Source: Solirubrobacterales bacterium
Lineage (GTDB): Bacteria; Actinomycetota; Thermoleophilia; Solirubrobacterales; Solirubrobacteraceae
NCBI GenBank assembly: GCA_947474595.1
Contig: CANJIV010000002.1
Location: 124,001-188,000 of the forward strand
Reading direction: 5' to 3'
Length of the DNA: 64,000 bases
In this document: one piece after another, positions 16,886-25,014 of the stretch
Numbering within the stretch: the first letter of the stretch is position 1
Layout: each line of letters begins with the position of its first letter
Notes under the pieces: generated by a model
What the model was told of the DNA's origin: nothing
What the model saw: only the letters and a program-made list of their open reading frames with translations
Database searches by the model: none
Made by a program: the position numbers and the translations under genes

Positions 16886-17692
16886 CTACTTGATCACCGT
16901 AATCTCAGGGTGGGTCGCCAGCAGCGTCTGTGTGAAGACGTAGTTGAAGGCGAATACGCCAAGAAACGCAATAACGACGGCTTGGTTGACTGCGCGACCG
17001 ACGCCCTCTGCGCCGCCTGACGCCGTCATCCCCTTGTAGCAGCAGACGATCGCGATGATCGCGCCAAACATTGTGCATTTGAGGACAGACCCCCAGAGGT
17101 CCGTCGTCGATGCATTGGTGAAGAAGGTCGCCCAGAAGGGGCCAAGTGGCGCCCCGTTAACAAGCGTTGCGAGGATGCCACCAAAGACGCCAAAGATGAC
17201 CGCGTAGATGTCAAAGAGCCCAGTCACCAGCATTAGGGCCAAGAACCGTGGCACAACGAGGTTCTTGATCGGATCCACACCAAGCACTTGGAGCGCATCT
17301 AGCTCTTCGCGGATTTTGCGCGCCCCGAGATCGGCCGTGATCGCTGTTCCCGCTACCCCGGCAAGGACGATAGCCGTTACGAATGGGGCAAACTCGCGAA
17401 TTGAAGCGAGCACAAAAAACCCGCCCAAACGGTCGATCGCGCCGAACAGAACGAGGAAATTTGCCGCCTGCAGGCCAGGGGCTCCGTAGCCAAAGGCGAC
17501 GGTTGAGATCAGCAGCGGGAACCAGCAAAGTCGGATCGCGAAGAGGAACTGCGAGACGAACTCGCCGCCGTATGGATACGGCGCGCGAACGGCGGAGACG
17601 ATCGTCTTGCCGGTAAGGATTATCATGTCCCCTACCTCTTCGAGCACGTTCTTCGTCGGAAGAAACACTCGATCGGCGATGCTTCGGACCAT
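16886..17692 (-). CDS. MlaE/YrbE family ABC permease, first
   Basis: 268 residues from ATG 17692, chosen because AAGGAGG lies six bases upstream; the open frame continues to 17713 without a comparable site. DLGARKIREELDALQVLGVD is the MlaE coupling helix and GMTASGGAEGVGRAVNQAV the conserved C-terminal motif. Five or so membrane segments are apparent. As first gene of the minus-strand operon it is preceded by the candidate promoter at 17748-17777 and is divergent from a lipoprotein gene. Together with the second permease, the Mkl ATPase and six MCE proteins it forms a complete lipid-type importer. Confidence 0.92.
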   Translation of the reverse strand: MVRSIADRVFLPTKNVLEEVGDMIILTGKTIVSAVRAPYPYGGEFVSQFLFAIRLCWFPLLISTVAFGYGAPGLQAANFLVLFGAIDRLGGFFVLASIREFAPFVTAIVLAGVAGTAITADLGARKIREELDALQVLGVDPIKNLVVPRFLALMLVTGLFDIYAVIFGVFGGILATLVNGAPLGPFWATFFTNASTTDLWGSVLKCTMFGAIIAIVCCYKGMTASGGAEGVGRAVNQAVVIAFLGVFAFNYVFTQTLLATHPEITVIK

Positions 17693-17747
17693 GCTCCTCC
17701 TTTTTGTTGCCATTGGCGTTCGTCATCTGCTCCGAACACGCCCACTT

Positions 17748-17777
17748 AGGATATGCGAACCGGGCATCGGCTGCCAA
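17748..17777 (-). promoter_or_regulatory. Candidate promoter of the mce operon
   Basis: On the minus strand TTGGCA (17772-17777) and TATCCT (17748-17753) are spaced by 18 bases and lie about 55 bases upstream of the first permease start. The intergenic region to the divergent lipoprotein gene is about 160 bases, enough for control of both genes. No obvious operator palindrome was found. Confidence 0.4.
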
Positions 17778-17854
17778 CCGCCAAAGGGTCAGATTGAAGG
17801 GTCCACAAGGCGATCCTTAGCGCCAAACCTCCAGAGCTTGGTAAGGTCGGCCAC

Positions 17855-18478
17855 GTGAGGGGCAAAAGGCCAAGCGTGAGCGCAGCCGCAGTCGTCGCGG
17901 TGATGGCACTTGGCGTCTCCGCTTGCGGCGGCGCAACGTCGCAGGATTCAAGCGAAAAAGCTAGCTCCTATCCGGTCGAAATCACCAAGGTTTCATTCCC
18001 ACCTAGGCAGGATCTCGCCCAACCAACGTTCTTCACGATCGTGGTGCGTAACTCCGGAGAGCAGTCGATCCCCAATATCGCTGTCACGATCCTCAACGCA
18101 GACACCAAGACCCAAGGCGTTGCTGAGGCATTCGGCTACAGCACGCAGCAGGACGGTGTGGCTGATAGATCTAGGCCACTGTTCGTAATCGACCAACAGC
18201 CAACCGCCGGGCAGACTGCCTACGTAAATACATGGGCTATGGGCGAACTGGCCCCCGGCGCCAGCCAGACGTTCACTTGGAAGGTGACCGCCACGCGCGC
18301 CGGAGTTTTCGCGATCAAATACCAGGTCGCACCAGACCTCAACGGCAGAGCCAAGGCTAAACTCGCCGACGGTGGTGCTGCTCAGGGGACGGTCACGGTT
18401 CGAGTGCTAAAGGCCGCGCCCAACACAACAGTAGGACCCGACGGCGAGGTAATCCGATCCCACAAGCCCCCGCAATGA
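17855..18478 (+). CDS. Secreted lipoprotein with Ig-like/CARDB-type domain
   Basis: 207 residues starting at GTG 17855, with AAGG nine bases upstream. The first 24 residues form a signal peptide ending in the lipobox GVSAC, so the mature protein should be lipid-anchored at Cys24. The remainder (about 40-195) looks like a beta-sandwich of the CARDB/DUF11 kind: TFFTIVVRNSGEQSIPNIAV and ELAPGASQTFTWKVTATRAG are typical of domains binding or spacing cell-surface partners. It is divergent from the mce operon, so it may share control with it, but no functional link is shown. No enzymatic motif is visible. Confidence 0.72.
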   Translation: MRGKRPSVSAAAVVAVMALGVSACGGATSQDSSEKASSYPVEITKVSFPPRQDLAQPTFFTIVVRNSGEQSIPNIAVTILNADTKTQGVAEAFGYSTQQDGVADRSRPLFVIDQQPTAGQTAYVNTWAMGELAPGASQTFTWKVTATRAGVFAIKYQVAPDLNGRAKAKLADGGAAQGTVTVRVLKAAPNTTVGPDGEVIRSHKPPQ

Positions 18479-18544
18479 CCCTAAGCCAAGCGGTCGCCGA
18501 TAAGATGCCAACGCCAGCCGAGGCAGCACCGCTTCGTAGATACG

Positions 18545-18572
18545 AACACTTAAGCGCGTGAGAAACACTTAA
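18545..18572. repeat. Direct repeat AACACTTAA upstream of gnd
   Basis: AACACTTAA occurs at 18545-18553 and again at 18564-18572, 19 bases apart (about two helical turns), 28 bases before the gnd start codon. The spacing would put both on one DNA face, as for a tandem operator. Only the repeat itself is seen; a bound regulator is speculation. Confidence 0.35.
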
Positions 18573-18599
18573 ACCAATAACGACAGGAGACGTAAAGCG

Positions 18600-19616
18600 A
18601 TGCAACTTGGAATGGTTGGACTCGGTCGAATGGGAGCGAACATCGTCCGTCGCCTGATGCGCGACGGGCACGACTGCGTCGTCTATGACGTCAACGAGGC
18701 CTCGATCGCCGAGCTAGAAGCCGAAGGCGCAGTTGGCGCCCGCACGCTTGAGGAGTTTGCCGCCAAGCTTGACGCCCCACGCGCAGCTTGGGTGATGGTA
18801 CCCGCTGCTTTTACAGGCCAGACAGTCGACGACCTGGCTGCTGCATTTGACTCCGGCGACATCATCATCGACGGTGGCAACAGCTACTACCGCGACGATA
18901 TCGAGCGGGCAAAGTCAGTCTCGGCCAAGGGCATCCACTACGTCGACTGCGGAACTAGTGGCGGCGTCTTCGGCCTTGAGAGAGGCTACTGCCTGATGAT
19001 CGGCGGAGAGGCTGACACCGTGGCCCACCTAGATCCGATCTTTAAGACGATCGCGCCGGGAATGGGCGACGAGGCCGACCGCACGCCTGGCCTTAGTGGG
19101 CCGCCTTCGGCAGCCGAGAATGGCTACCTTCACTGTGGTCCTCACGGAGCTGGTCACTTTGTCAAGATGGTCCACAACGGCATCGAATACGGGATTATGG
19201 CGGCCTATGCCGAGGGTCTCAACATCCTCAACCACGCCGATGCGGGCCTTCATCAACGCGAAGAGGATGCCGAGACGACGCCCCTACGCGATCCCGAGTA
19301 CTACCAATACGACATGGATATTCCAGCGATCGCCGAAGTCTGGCGACGCGGTAGCGTGGTCGCCTCGTGGCTGCTTGATCTCACCGCTAGCGCACTAGCA
19401 GCCTCTCCTACGCTGGACGGATTCAGCGGCCGAGTCTCAGACTCCGGAGAAGGACGGTGGACCGTGCTGGCAGCTGTCGATGTCGGCGCGCCAGCCCACA
19501 TTCTGACCTCAGCGCTCTACGACCGCTTCGAGTCGCGTGGCGAATCGGATTTTGCCGACAAGCTGATGTCGGCGATGCGCAAGGAGTTTGGCGGCCACGA
19601 CGAGAAGCCCAGCTGA
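18600..19616 (+). CDS. gnd: 6-phosphogluconate dehydrogenase, decarboxylating (short, probably NAD+ type)
   Basis: Oxidative decarboxylation of 6-phosphogluconate to ribulose 5-phosphate. 338 residues, the short GndA-like class rather than the ~470-residue enzyme. [17 protein letters not shown] is the Rossmann start, and the second strand ends VVYDVN: Asp30 at that place favours NAD+ over NADP+. The catalytic signature [20 protein letters not shown] and the lysine region [17 protein letters not shown] are intact. AGGAGA lies about 11 bases before the ATG. It is separated by 30 kb from the rest of the pentose-phosphate genes in this window (49-59 kb). A perfect hairpin follows the stop. Confidence 0.93.
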   Translation: MQLGMVGLGRMGANIVRRLMRDGHDCVVYDVNEASIAELEAEGAVGARTLEEFAAKLDAPRAAWVMVPAAFTGQTVDDLAAAFDSGDIIIDGGNSYYRDDIERAKSVSAKGIHYVDCGTSGGVFGLERGYCLMIGGEADTVAHLDPIFKTIAPGMGDEADRTPGLSGPPSAAENGYLHCGPHGAGHFVKMVHNGIEYGIMAAYAEGLNILNHADAGLHQREEDAETTPLRDPEYYQYDMDIPAIAEVWRRGSVVASWLLDLTASALAASPTLDGFSGRVSDSGEGRWTVLAAVDVGAPAHILTSALYDRFESRGESDFADKLMSAMRKEFGGHDEKPS

Positions 19617-19624
19617 TCCAAGAA

Positions 19625-19652
19625 GCGCTCCACGCTCGCCAGCGTGGAGCGC
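19625..19652. terminator. Perfect 12-bp hairpin between convergent genes
   Basis: GCGCTCCACGCT (19625-19636) is followed after CGCC by its exact reverse complement (19641-19652). It lies in the 48-base gap between gnd (+) and the CpaB-like gene (-). No T-run follows on either strand, so it may stabilise the 3' ends of both transcripts or act as a weak two-way terminator. Confidence 0.55.
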
Positions 19653-19664
19653 GTCGCAGTGGCG

Positions 19665-20417
19665 TTAGCCCAGCCCTGAGCCCACCCTCAGGCCGGCAGC
19701 GCCACGGCGGCGGTCTCCTGGAGCTCTGGGAAGTAGTCGTAGCTCGCGGGCGAAGCTCTGGGCGGCAGCGAGATAGACAGCTTGGCGAAGTGTTACCCGC
19801 AGCGAGGCGTGAACCATCTCCACGCTGCTCGTCTCCACGACCGGTGCGCCGGCTGAGCTTGGATCGCTGGCGTCGCTGCTAATACCCGCGCCCATTGATC
19901 CATCTTGGCTAACGCCAACAGCCGCCAACACCTCAACGTCTTCTAATGCGAGCACCGTGGAGCCAGGCTGGTCGCCGATGCCATCTTTGGTCACTAAGAC
20001 GTCGACGCGACCACCTGGAGCGACCAGTTCCAGCGGCCCGCTGGCGACGACCTCGGCTACCCGTTCGCCGAGACCAACAGGCGCGCCAGATTGCTGCTTG
20101 GCGCTCCCGTCGCCAACCTGACCCACGGTAATTGTCGCTCCGGCAGGGATACCGACCGCGGCCCGAAGCCCAACCAGCCCACCTTTGGACCCCAAAGATC
20201 CCCCAGGGGCGAACTTTGCCGGAATCTCGCGGATTGTCATATTTGAATCACTTAATGCAGTGCCAGCGGGGATCTCAATTCGCGCCACCACCACTCCAAC
20301 CGGCGATCCGAAGCTGCTGGTTAGCGCGGACTCACGGCGAGAGACTTCGGCAGCGGCGAGCCCGCCGAGCAGAGTGGAGAGACCGAAGAGCAGCACGGCG
20401 CGTCGTCGACGCGTCAT
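19665..20417 (-). CDS. CpaB/RcpC-like SAF-domain protein
   Basis: 250 residues: an N-terminal signal-anchor (about 6-24), then an SAF domain (about 40-105) beginning VGVVVARIEIPAGTALSDSN with the second half AAVGIPAGATITVGQV. After it comes a beta-rich RcpC-type domain (VELVAPGGRVDVLVTKD-like region near 135-150) and a Ser/Gly-rich tail. Proteins of this layout are the CpaB subunit of Flp/tad pili, where they sit in the periplasm and bind cell wall. No other tad gene is in this window. The ATG overlaps the histidine kinase stop as ATGA, so it is the third gene of a response regulator-kinase operon. It could serve a pilus encoded elsewhere or a different surface role. Confidence 0.72.
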   Translation of the reverse strand: MTRRRRAVLLFGLSTLLGGLAAAEVSRRESALTSSFGSPVGVVVARIEIPAGTALSDSNMTIREIPAKFAPGGSLGSKGGLVGLRAAVGIPAGATITVGQVGDGSAKQQSGAPVGLGERVAEVVASGPLELVAPGGRVDVLVTKDGIGDQPGSTVLALEDVEVLAAVGVSQDGSMGAGISSDASDPSSAGAPVVETSSVEMVHASLRVTLRQAVYLAAAQSFARELRLLPRAPGDRRRGAAGLRVGSGLG

Positions 20418-21178
20418 GCCGCAGTTAGATTGCTAACGGTAGGAAGATCAATTGCCACCCGTGCTCCTCGCGTATTGGGAATACTGGCCAACTGGCCACC
20501 GTGACGGTGGGCTATCTCAGCGACAATCGCTAACCCTCTACCACGACTTCCCCGCCCTGATCGTGGCCTTCGCGTCAGCTCAGCCATAGACGCAGGCAGC
20601 CCCGGGCCGTCATCAGAGACTTCGATCCTGATCCGGTCATCGACAGCAACCGCGCATAGCTGAACCTGGCCGCTGCCGTGTTCGATTGCGTTAGCCAGCA
20701 AATTGCCGCAAGCCTGAGATAGGCGAACCCGATCACCGCTGACTGCCGGACAGCCGACTGGCAGTCGCAGCTCAAGATCGCCCCCGGCAGCCAGCGCCAC
20801 TGGCCGCCAAGCGACCGCCGAGCTGCGCAGTAAGTCCCCGATGTCAACCGTAGTGCGGGCGTCTAGAGCCCGCCGCCCAAAACGGGCCGCATCGAGGTCG
20901 GCCAATGCAAGCGTGGTCCTGCGTAGCTCTAGGTCTACCGCGGCAGCTCGCGCTGGCGAGCCCGCTCTCTTGGATTCGTCGCGGGCGATTAGATGTATGC
21001 CAAGCCGAGCGGCAAAGAGTGGCCCACGTATCTCATGCGCCGCGCGCGCAACGAGCTCCATCCGTGCCTCAGAGCGCCTCAGGCTCAGGATCGCCGTCGC
21101 GATAACCACGACCGCGAAGGCCCAACCCGACATCGCTAAGGCGATCCACTGGCCGTGATCCACCGGTGCCACGCTCAT
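20414..21178 (-). CDS. Sensor histidine kinase with single membrane helix
   Basis: 254 residues. One membrane helix (about 12-32) with almost no extracellular part, so it has no classical sensor domain. The dimerisation helix carries the phospho-accepting His48 in AAHEIRGPLFAARLG. The ATPase domain follows: N box NLLANAIEHG, G1 box DDGPGLP and G2 box GRGLAIVAEIAHRHGG. Its ATG overlaps the response-regulator stop as ATGA, and its stop overlaps the CpaB-like gene, so kinase, regulator and surface protein are one operon. With so little outside the membrane, the signal may come through the bilayer or through a partner, possibly the CpaB-like protein. Confidence 0.88.
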   Translation of the reverse strand: MSVAPVDHGQWIALAMSGWAFAVVVIATAILSLRRSEARMELVARAAHEIRGPLFAARLGIHLIARDESKRAGSPARAAAVDLELRRTTLALADLDAARFGRRALDARTTVDIGDLLRSSAVAWRPVALAAGGDLELRLPVGCPAVSGDRVRLSQACGNLLANAIEHGSGQVQLCAVAVDDRIRIEVSDDGPGLPASMAELTRRPRSGRGSRGRGLAIVAEIAHRHGGQLASIPNTRGARVAIDLPTVSNLTAA

Positions 21179-21927
21179 GCCGCGACCTCCCCGGCACCGC
21201 TTAGCGCTATCGACTCCGCGGGTCCATCTACTAGGCGATAACCAACGCCCCAGACATTAACCACGAAGCGGTCGCCATGCAGCGAGAGTTTGTTGCGCAA
21301 TCGGCAAGCGTGAGAGTCAAGTGTCCGCGTTGAGCCGATCGAGCGAAAACCCCAGACGCCCCTCAGCAGCTCTTCTTTGGTGAAGACTCGCGTCGGATCG
21401 GTAGCGAGGGTGCGCAGCAACGCAAACTCTTTTTGAGAGAGCTCCACGCGATCGTTGCCTAGGCGTACTTCGCGCGAGGCTGGATCGAGCTCAAGCTCTC
21501 CCGTGCGCAGCCGACCACGGCGGGCCCGGCGATCGCACCGTCGTAAGAGGGCAGAGACGCGACCGCGCAGCTCGGGGTAGCTAAAGGGCTTCACAAGGTA
21601 GTCGTCGCAGCCGCGCTCAAAGCCGCGTACCCGATCAAGCTCACTAGCTCGACCACTGATGACCAAGACGGGAATATCGGGATTAATCCTGCTCGCCAGC
21701 CCATCGGCCTCGCGTATGCGACTTACGAGATCGAGCCCATCACCATCGGGCAGTCCGAGGTCAACTAGAACTACGTCGGGATACTTGGTCTCAAGCAGAC
21801 GCAAGGCGTCACGAACGCAGTCGGCGACGAAGAGGTTGTAGCCGTCGGCGGTTAGGTTGTCGGCCAGAAACGTGCGCGTTGCCGCGTCGTCCTCGACCAC
21901 GAGGATGGTGGGGCGATCATTTGTCAT
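21175..21927 (-). CDS. OmpR/PhoB-family response regulator
   Basis: 250 residues. Receiver domain 1-125 with the acidic pair in VVEDDAATRTF, phosphorylation site Asp56 in VLVDLGLPDGDG, Ser90 in LVISGRA and Lys112 in YLVKPFSYPEL. The C-terminal winged-helix domain (about 140-235) includes LSQKEFALLRTLATDP, FTKEELLRGVWG and the recognition-helix region RTLDSHACRLRNKL. First gene of the operon with the histidine kinase and the CpaB-like protein. The 150-base gap to the divergent gene at 22080 should contain its promoter; I could not fix one with confidence. Confidence 0.93.
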   Translation of the reverse strand: MTNDRPTILVVEDDAATRTFLADNLTADGYNLFVADCVRDALRLLETKYPDVVLVDLGLPDGDGLDLVSRIREADGLASRINPDIPVLVISGRASELDRVRGFERGCDDYLVKPFSYPELRGRVSALLRRCDRRARRGRLRTGELELDPASREVRLGNDRVELSQKEFALLRTLATDPTRVFTKEELLRGVWGFRSIGSTRTLDSHACRLRNKLSLHGDRFVVNVWGVGYRLVDGPAESIALSGAGEVAA

Positions 21928-22079
21928 GCCCCTCTTAGGGGTTCGGTCGGCGATACTCGCCCCCCCTGCGATCGGCGCCCTCGGTGGCGCAGCTGAACAA
22001 GACCGAGCGGTGAGGCTCCGAGCGGACGCTATGCAATTTCGCTTGCAGTACGGGTACTCGGGAAGGAGAGCGACATAAG

Positions 22080-22589
22080 ATGGCGACGCCCCGAGTAGCT
22101 CAACCCTCGGGGCTAAATTTTTCTATGGACACCACACGACGCGAAAACTACGACTCGGGCCAAGACTTCGTATTGGAGTACGGCGAGCTGCGCTTTACCT
22201 TTAACGAAGTCGACTTCTCCGAGCGCTGCGAGCAGGCCGCTCTAAAGGTTGGCTTCGTTGGCTCTCGCCTCGGTGAGGAAGAGGTCGAAGATCTCGTCAA
22301 CCTGGTCGTCAACGGCGAAGTTCAAGATCCAGCTTCGGCCTTAGGTGAGCACGTCAACGACTGCTGGCCTGACCTCGCTGGCCCATCAGAGCGTTCACTC
22401 GTGCACTGGCTGCGTCGCCTTGTCTTCCGTGGCGCCTGGCTAGACCAGCGCGTGATGGAGGGCGAACTAGACATCGACTTCGACTGGGAGGGCAACTCGT
22501 TCTCCTACGTCCAGCCCGATCGCGACGGTGAGGCGATCGAGCTAGCCCCTGAGCCCTCGTGGGGGCGCGTCGCATACACGCCCCGCTGA
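22080..22589 (+). CDS. Acidic hypothetical protein
   Basis: 169 residues, not recognised. ATG 22080 has AAGGAG about 13 bases upstream; another ATG at 22125 is possible. The protein is strongly acidic (many Glu and Asp, for example LGEEEVEDLVNLV and ELDIDFDWEGNSF), has no signal peptide or membrane segment and is probably cytoplasmic. Trp/Phe-rich patches (SLVHWLRRLVFRGAWLD) suggest a folded core of helices. It is divergent from the two-component operon and convergent with the Rho-like gene, so it stands alone and context gives no clue. Confidence 0.6.
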   Translation: MATPRVAQPSGLNFSMDTTRRENYDSGQDFVLEYGELRFTFNEVDFSERCEQAALKVGFVGSRLGEEEVEDLVNLVVNGEVQDPASALGEHVNDCWPDLAGPSERSLVHWLRRLVFRGAWLDQRVMEGELDIDFDWEGNSFSYVQPDRDGEAIELAPEPSWGRVAYTPR

Positions 22590-22613
22590 GGGATCCCGGG
22601 CTGGCCGCTTTGG

Positions 22614-23987
22614 CTAGGAGTTAAGTGCGTCGGCGCGAGCCTTAGCTATCGCCTCGGCTCCACTATCGCCAACTAGCAACGCTGGGCGGATGGTTCCGCT
22701 GGCCGCTAGGTCAAGGGCTGGGAAGCGTCCGGCTTGAGCCATAGCCGCATCAAGCATCACGACCGTGCTCTCCCCGCCGAAAGGTGCCAACGCCGTGGCA
22801 ATCACTGTTAGTGATCCACCGTCAACGATATTGCGAGCAGCGCCGAGTGCCTTGCGAGCAGCCGCCGGGGCTAGACCGTCTAGTCCGTCGATCAGAACCA
22901 CGGCATCCGCACCACGAGCTGCGACGCGGCGGGCACGCTCAACTGCAGCCTCAACAACCTGTGCTTGAGCATCTGGCGATGTCCCCAACGCAGCAGCGCC
23001 AACGACCTCAACTGCGCCATCGCGCCATGCCGATAGCTCCTCAGGCCGAACGCCAGCAAGCGCCACCGATAGCTCGAGCCCCTCTTGGCTGGCAAGCGCC
23101 GCCGCGATCGCCATCAGTGCTTCGCTCTTACCCGAACGCGCCTGGCCGGCGATAGTCACTCGTGAGCCACGGCCAAATGGCGTCAGCCATTCGATCGCCT
23201 TGAGTGTCGCATCGTCGCTACCAAGCGCGAGGCGCTCGGTTGGATATGTCGCTGCGAGATCGTCGAAGCGGATGACTTCGCTGGAGACTTCGTCTGCCGA
23301 AGTGCCATTGATGGTGTCAACGCGCACCAGCGATGGGTAGCGCTCCGAGCGCCTTGGGGCACGCACCGGACCGGTGACCTTGTCGCCAGAGACCAGTTCA
23401 CAGCGGCGGATCTGGGCAGCCGAGATATAGGCGTCCTTATCGGAAGGGTCAGGCGGCGAAACGCGGACGAATCCCGATCCATTGCCTAGTAGCTCGACCG
23501 TACCTTCAACGTTGACGACCGGTGCCGAGCTCTCAGTGGAGCCGTTGCGATCGCGGTCTTCGCCGCGAGAGCGACGACCACTGCCACCACCACTACTGGC
23601 ACGGCGCGATGAGGACCGCGCCGGAGGCCTGCTTTGAGCGCTGGCCTGAGCCTGAGCTGCCTCTTCTTCGGTTTCAAAGTCACTGACATCTTCTGGCCGT
23701 ACGGCAGCACGTGAGCGAGTGCGTACGCCACGACGGCGTTGGGGACGACTTGGCGAATCAGAGTCCGAAGTGGAATCAACTGCGGTCTCAGTGGAGCTGT
23801 CTTGGCTCTGACTACCGTCAGAGTCAGAGGAGTCCACCGTGGACTCTCCTCCCTGGCTTACGACAATCTTGTCGACGAGTGCGGCCTTGCGCAGGCGGCG
23901 AAATCCATCTAGCCCAAGCTCTGTAGCGATAGCGTGCAGGTCAGCGAGTGGTGAGGCCTCTAGGGCCTCGCGGTCCAGTGCGGACAT
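22614..23987 (-). CDS. Divergent transcription termination factor Rho-like protein
   Basis: 457 residues from ATG 23987, which is preceded by AAGGAG; the frame continues upstream to 24059 without a site. Residues 1-43 match the Rho N-terminal helix bundle (PLADLHAIATELGLDGF). A low-complexity Ser/Asp/Arg linker (about 45-155) follows, then the RNA-binding OB fold (VEGTVELLGNGSGFVRV, AYISAAQIRRCELVSGDKV), and the ATPase core begins PFGRGSRVTIAGQ. Differences from real Rho are large. The P-loop is GQARSGKSE rather than PPKAGKT, the Q-loop region is deleted after LIDGLDGLAP, and the segment that in Rho carries the R-loop (EEFKGTGN) and arginine finger reads VVMLDAAMAQAGRFPALDL. RKALGAARNIVDGGSLTVIATAL still identifies the family. 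It may bind RNA without acting as a normal terminator. Confidence 0.8.
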   Translation of the reverse strand: MSALDREALEASPLADLHAIATELGLDGFRRLRKAALVDKIVVSQGGESTVDSSDSDGSQSQDSSTETAVDSTSDSDSPSRPQRRRGVRTRSRAAVRPEDVSDFETEEEAAQAQASAQSRPPARSSSRRASSGGGSGRRSRGEDRDRNGSTESSAPVVNVEGTVELLGNGSGFVRVSPPDPSDKDAYISAAQIRRCELVSGDKVTGPVRAPRRSERYPSLVRVDTINGTSADEVSSEVIRFDDLAATYPTERLALGSDDATLKAIEWLTPFGRGSRVTIAGQARSGKSEALMAIAAALASQEGLELSVALAGVRPEELSAWRDGAVEVVGAAALGTSPDAQAQVVEAAVERARRVAARGADAVVLIDGLDGLAPAAARKALGAARNIVDGGSLTVIATALAPFGGESTVVMLDAAMAQAGRFPALDLAASGTIRPALLVGDSGAEAIAKARADALNS

Positions 23988-24080
23988 TTTGATTCTCCTT
24001 GCGTTGTTTGCGATCGGTCGGCGTCCAGCCGCGTTGGTCAGCGGCCGGCGACCGCGCATCTGTTAGTCGATGCGCTGTGG

Positions 24081-24995
24081 CTAGGGTAGCGAAGGTCCAG
24101 GCGTAACGGTCGGCTCGCGGCGCAACTCCTCTGCGAGACGGACGTCGGCGCCAATTGGCCTCTGACCATTTAGGACCGCCCGTACGGCCAAATAGTCGGC
24201 AGCGTCGGCGATATCGTGCATGCGGAAGATCTGTCCTCCCTGCTCGACTCCGTGGCCTAAGGCCGCCAGCGTTCCAGCCAACCGTTCACGCGGCGCGCGA
24301 CCGGTTATGGCTCCCACGAAATCCTTGCGTGAGATCGCTAGGAGAATAGGCCTACCGAGTTCATGTAGGTAGCTCAGATCACTTAAGAGATCGACCGTCT
24401 GAGAGGGAATTTTGCCGAAGTCCGGGCCGGGGTCGACGATGATCTGTTCGATCGCAACTCCGCGTGAGAGCGCTAGATCGATGCGCGCAGTCAGAAATTC
24501 GGCCACCTCGGCGCAGATATCTCCATAGACCACGTTGTGACCTTGAACTTTAGGTGGCATTGGCGTGTGCATAACAACGAGCCCAGCTCCAGTGCTTGCG
24601 CAGATATCAGCCAGGCCAGGATCGCGTAGTCCGCTTACGTCGTTGATGATCTCGGCACCCGCCGCTATCGCCGCAGCAGCGACTTCGGGCTTGTAGGTAT
24701 CGACGGAGACCACAGCACCAAGCTCTTCGACCACGCGCTTAATGAGAGGGACCACGCGCTCAATTTCCTCTGCGGCAGCGACGGCCGGGCGATTTGTGAC
24801 TCCGGATTCGCCGCCTATGTCAATGATCTCTGCACCCGCTGCCAACAGCTCGCGGGCAAGATCGACACGGGCATCAACTGTGGCGTAGCGGCCACCATCA
24901 GAGAATGAATCGGGCGTCGCATTAACGATCCCCATCAACCACGGCCGCTCACCTAAGGCTAGCTCTCGTGTGGCAGTCTTGAGCTTGAAGGTCAT
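24081..24995 (-). CDS. folP: Dihydropteroate synthase
   Basis: Condenses 6-hydroxymethyl-7,8-dihydropterin diphosphate with p-aminobenzoate in folate synthesis. 304 residues, TIM barrel. MGIVNATPDSFSDGGRY (about 21-37) is the family signature; AGAEIIDIGGES, VSVDTYKPEVAAAA, AEIINDVSGLRDP, and IVDPGPDFGK follow in the usual order, and LLAISRKDFVGAITGR carries the conserved Ser-Arg-Lys of the pterin site. The C-terminus adds about 20 residues (REPTVTPGPSLP). It lies between the Rho-like gene and glpD on the same strand; no other folate genes are adjacent. Confidence 0.95.
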   Translation of the reverse strand: MTFKLKTATRELALGERPWLMGIVNATPDSFSDGGRYATVDARVDLARELLAAGAEIIDIGGESGVTNRPAVAAAEEIERVVPLIKRVVEELGAVVSVDTYKPEVAAAAIAAGAEIINDVSGLRDPGLADICASTGAGLVVMHTPMPPKVQGHNVVYGDICAEVAEFLTARIDLALSRGVAIEQIIVDPGPDFGKIPSQTVDLLSDLSYLHELGRPILLAISRKDFVGAITGRAPRERLAGTLAALGHGVEQGGQIFRMHDIADAADYLAVRAVLNGQRPIGADVRLAEELRREPTVTPGPSLP

Positions 24996-25014
24996 CGAGG
25001 AGATCCTACGCGGC

